Origin: Desulfobacteraceae bacterium
Lineage (GTDB): Bacteria > Desulfobacterota > Desulfobulbia > Desulfobulbales > Desulfobulbaceae
Assembly: GCA_022837185.1 (NCBI GenBank)
Contig: JALHJD010000186.1
Span: forward strand, 1 to 6,113
Length of the DNA stretch: 6,113 nucleotides
Reading direction: 5' to 3'
This document shows, piece by piece, positions 4,789 to 6,113 of this stretch. Numbering within the stretch: the stretch's first letter is position 1; the number at the start of each line of letters is the position of its first letter. The notes under the pieces were generated by a model that was not told the DNA's origin, did not search any database, and saw only the letters and a list, made by a program, of their open reading frames with translations. Both the position numbers and the translations under genes were made by a program.

Positions 4789-6003
4789 TCAGGGGCACGC
4801 GTCCCGTACCGGAAAGCCGGTCTGGGCCAGGGCGGCGCGGATGCCGGCGGCATGGTCGGGTCCCCTGGTCCGCAGGGTGAATTCCACCTCGGCGTGCTGC
4901 ACCGGCAGGGAGGAAAAGGTCCGGTGATGGTCGACCCGGACGATATTGCCTCCGGCGGCGGCGATGATTTTCGTCACCTCGGCAAGGGAGCCGGGGATAT
5001 CCCTGATCTCGACAATCAGCCGGACCAGCCGTTGGGAGCGGACCAGGCCCCGCTGAATAATCGAGGCGAGTACCGGCATGTCGATGTTGCCGCCGGAGAG
5101 CACGACCCCGACCTTCCTGCCCTGGAACCGCCCGGCATTTACCATCAGGGCCGCGAGACTCGCGGCGCCGGCTCCTTCGGCAACGGTTTTTTCCACTTCC
5201 AGCAGGAGGAGCACGGCTTTTTCAATTTCCTCCTCGGAGACGACCAGGATGCCATCGGCCAATTGCCGGATAATCGGCAGGGTCAGTGCTCCGGGCTTTT
5301 TGACGGCAATGCCCTCGGCGATGGAAAAGGAACCGAACCGGGGGGACCGGCCGGCCAGGGCGTCGGCCATTCCCGGATAGAGTTCGGTCTGCACCCCGAA
5401 TATTTTGATGCCGGGCCGTCTGGCCCGAGCCGCCACAGCGTTGCCGGCCAGCAGTCCGCCGCCGCCGACCGGCACAAAAAGGGCGTCAAGTTCTCCGCAT
5501 GCATCCAGCATTTCCAAGGCCACGGTACCCTGGCCGGCAATGACCAGCGGATCATCGTACGGGTGGACCAGGAAGAGCCCCCGCTGTTCCGCCAGCCGCA
5601 GGGCCGCCCGCACCGCCTCTTCCAGCCCCTCGCCCTCGAGCAGCACCTCGGCGCCGAAGGAGCGGGTATGCTCCACCTTGAAGGTGGGGGTGTGCACCGG
5701 CATGACGACCACCGCCGGTATCCCTAAACGCTGGGCGTGATAGGCGACCGCCTGGGCATGGTTGCCGGCGGAGGCGGCCGCGACGCCGCGGCGGCGCGCA
5801 TTTTCGTCAAGGCCGAGCAGGCAGTTCAGGGCGCCGCGGTCCTTGAAGGAGCCGGTAAACTGGAGGTTTTCAAATTTGACAAAGACCTCCGCCCCGCAAA
5901 TGCGGCTCAGCACCCGGGAAAAAAGACAGGGAGTCTGCACAACTCCGCCGGTAATGGCTGCCGCCGCCTTAAGGATATCCTGAAGGGTTATCTCCATGAC
6001 CAT
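4789..6003 (-). CDS. ilvA: Threonine ammonia-lyase (threonine dehydratase), PLP-dependent, with C-terminal ACT domain
   Basis: 404 residues from the ATG at 6001-6003. The enzyme deaminates threonine to 2-oxobutanoate and ammonia in the cytoplasm, feeding isoleucine synthesis or threonine catabolism. Residue numbers here count from that ATG. The fold-type II PLP signature is complete: K54 in GSFKDRGA forms the Schiff base, SAGNHAQ (78-84) binds the substrate carboxylate, GGGGL (180-184) holds the phosphate, and S303 in SGGNID faces the pyridine nitrogen. Residues about 325-404 form one ACT domain (LIVEIRDIPGSLAEVTKIIAAAG begins it), as in the roughly 400-residue single-ACT class, not the roughly 500-residue E. 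coli IlvA with two. The ACT domain suggests allosteric control by an amino acid; which one cannot be read here. Start choice is uncertain: TTG 6009, ATG 6003 and ATG 5997 are all in frame, and none has a good ribosome-binding site. The symbol could equally be tdcB-like. Confidence 0.93.
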   Translation of the reverse strand: MVMEITLQDILKAAAAITGGVVQTPCLFSRVLSRICGAEVFVKFENLQFTGSFKDRGALNCLLGLDENARRRGVAAASAGNHAQAVAYHAQRLGIPAVVVMPVHTPTFKVEHTRSFGAEVLLEGEGLEEAVRAALRLAEQRGLFLVHPYDDPLVIAGQGTVALEMLDACGELDALFVPVGGGGLLAGNAVAARARRPGIKIFGVQTELYPGMADALAGRSPRFGSFSIAEGIAVKKPGALTLPIIRQLADGILVVSEEEIEKAVLLLLEVEKTVAEGAGAASLAALMVNAGRFQGRKVGVVLSGGNIDMPVLASIIQRGLVRSQRLVRLIVEIRDIPGSLAEVTKIIAAAGGNIVRVDHHRTFSSLPVQHAEVEFTLRTRGPDHAAGIRAALAQTGFPVRDACP

Positions 6004-6024
6004 ATTCAACCCGATACGTTGGGA

Positions 6025-6113
6025 TCAACAAAGGAATTTTTTCGCGGGGCGGAAGGTGCCCTCCACCTCATCGATGCACAATCCGGTCAAGGGCGGAATG
6101 AATATCCGGGCAG
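6025..6113 (-). CDS. Possible 3' end of an unidentified upstream gene (partial)
   Basis: On the minus strand a frame open from the right edge ends at TGA (6025-6027), 21 nt before the ATG of the threonine ammonia-lyase. It encodes 28 residues ending in FRPAKKFLC. If real, this gene would precede the lyase in one transcript, which would fit the lyase's poor ribosome-binding site (translational coupling). A second minus frame ends at 6068-6070 with DRIVHR, and a plus-strand frame is also open across the same bases, so the choice is not secure. I do not recognise any of the three. Confidence 0.25.
   Translation of the reverse strand, partial: ARIFIPPLTGLCIDEVEGTFRPAKKFLC

Noticed and set aside
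4693..5727. Plus-strand open frame of 344 codons opposite the threonine ammonia-lyase gene
   Set aside because: The opposite strand encodes a full PLP enzyme with every key motif. This product is Gly/Asp/Gln/His-rich without a domain.
1..6113. CRISPR array, insertion sequence, tRNA or rRNA genes, phage or defence genes
   Set aside because: I looked for spaced repeats, terminal inverted repeats with a transposase, and tRNA-like cloverleaf or T-arm sequence, and found none. All main genes are ordinary chromosomal functions.

Overview
The window looks like chromosomal DNA of a free-living Gram-negative bacterium. The best guess is a Desulfuromonas/Geobacter-like member of the Desulfobacterota. 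This rests on the C-terminal 'LLP-C-xx-C...GYW-x-x-IE' zinc-ribbon-like tail behind a cysteine-marked PAS domain, a DLRMPVMDG-type receiver, two sequences that fit sigma-54 promoters, lipoboxes and an outer-membrane barrel. The taxonomy is an inference from protein style, not a search result.

Layout. Positions 1-1322 (minus strand) hold a two-gene signalling unit. The upstream gene encodes a membrane-anchored PAS protein with a Cys-rich tail and no kinase domain. The downstream gene encodes a response-regulator receiver and runs off the left edge. Positions 1323-1680 are an AT-richer divergent control region with outward-facing sigma-54-like promoters on both sides and two inverted repeats between them. 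Positions 1681-2948 (plus) encode two predicted lipoproteins 32 nt apart: a two-domain VOC (glyoxalase/bleomycin-resistance fold) protein and a small Tyr/Arg-rich protein. Positions 3124-3513 (plus) encode a carboxymuconolactone decarboxylase (CMD) family protein, followed by a possible 18-residue ORF. A strong hairpin terminator at about 3670-3719 separates these from the converging minus-strand genes.

On the minus strand from the right edge come a possible 3' end of an unidentified gene (low confidence), a threonine ammonia-lyase with a C-terminal ACT domain (4789-6003), and a secreted protein with an N-terminal domain, Pro/Ala linker and C-terminal beta-barrel (3737-4681). The last has its own sigma-70-type promoter.

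How the genes work together. The PAS protein and receiver probably act in one signalling pathway. If the sigma-54 reading is right, the envelope lipoprotein genes and the signalling pair share one control region. The threonine ammonia-lyase is housekeeping metabolism (2-oxobutanoate for isoleucine synthesis, or threonine breakdown). I see no mobile element, CRISPR array, tRNA or rRNA, and no clear new multi-gene system. The items most worth a second look are the divergent sigma-54 region, the kinase-less PAS protein and the exported VOC protein.
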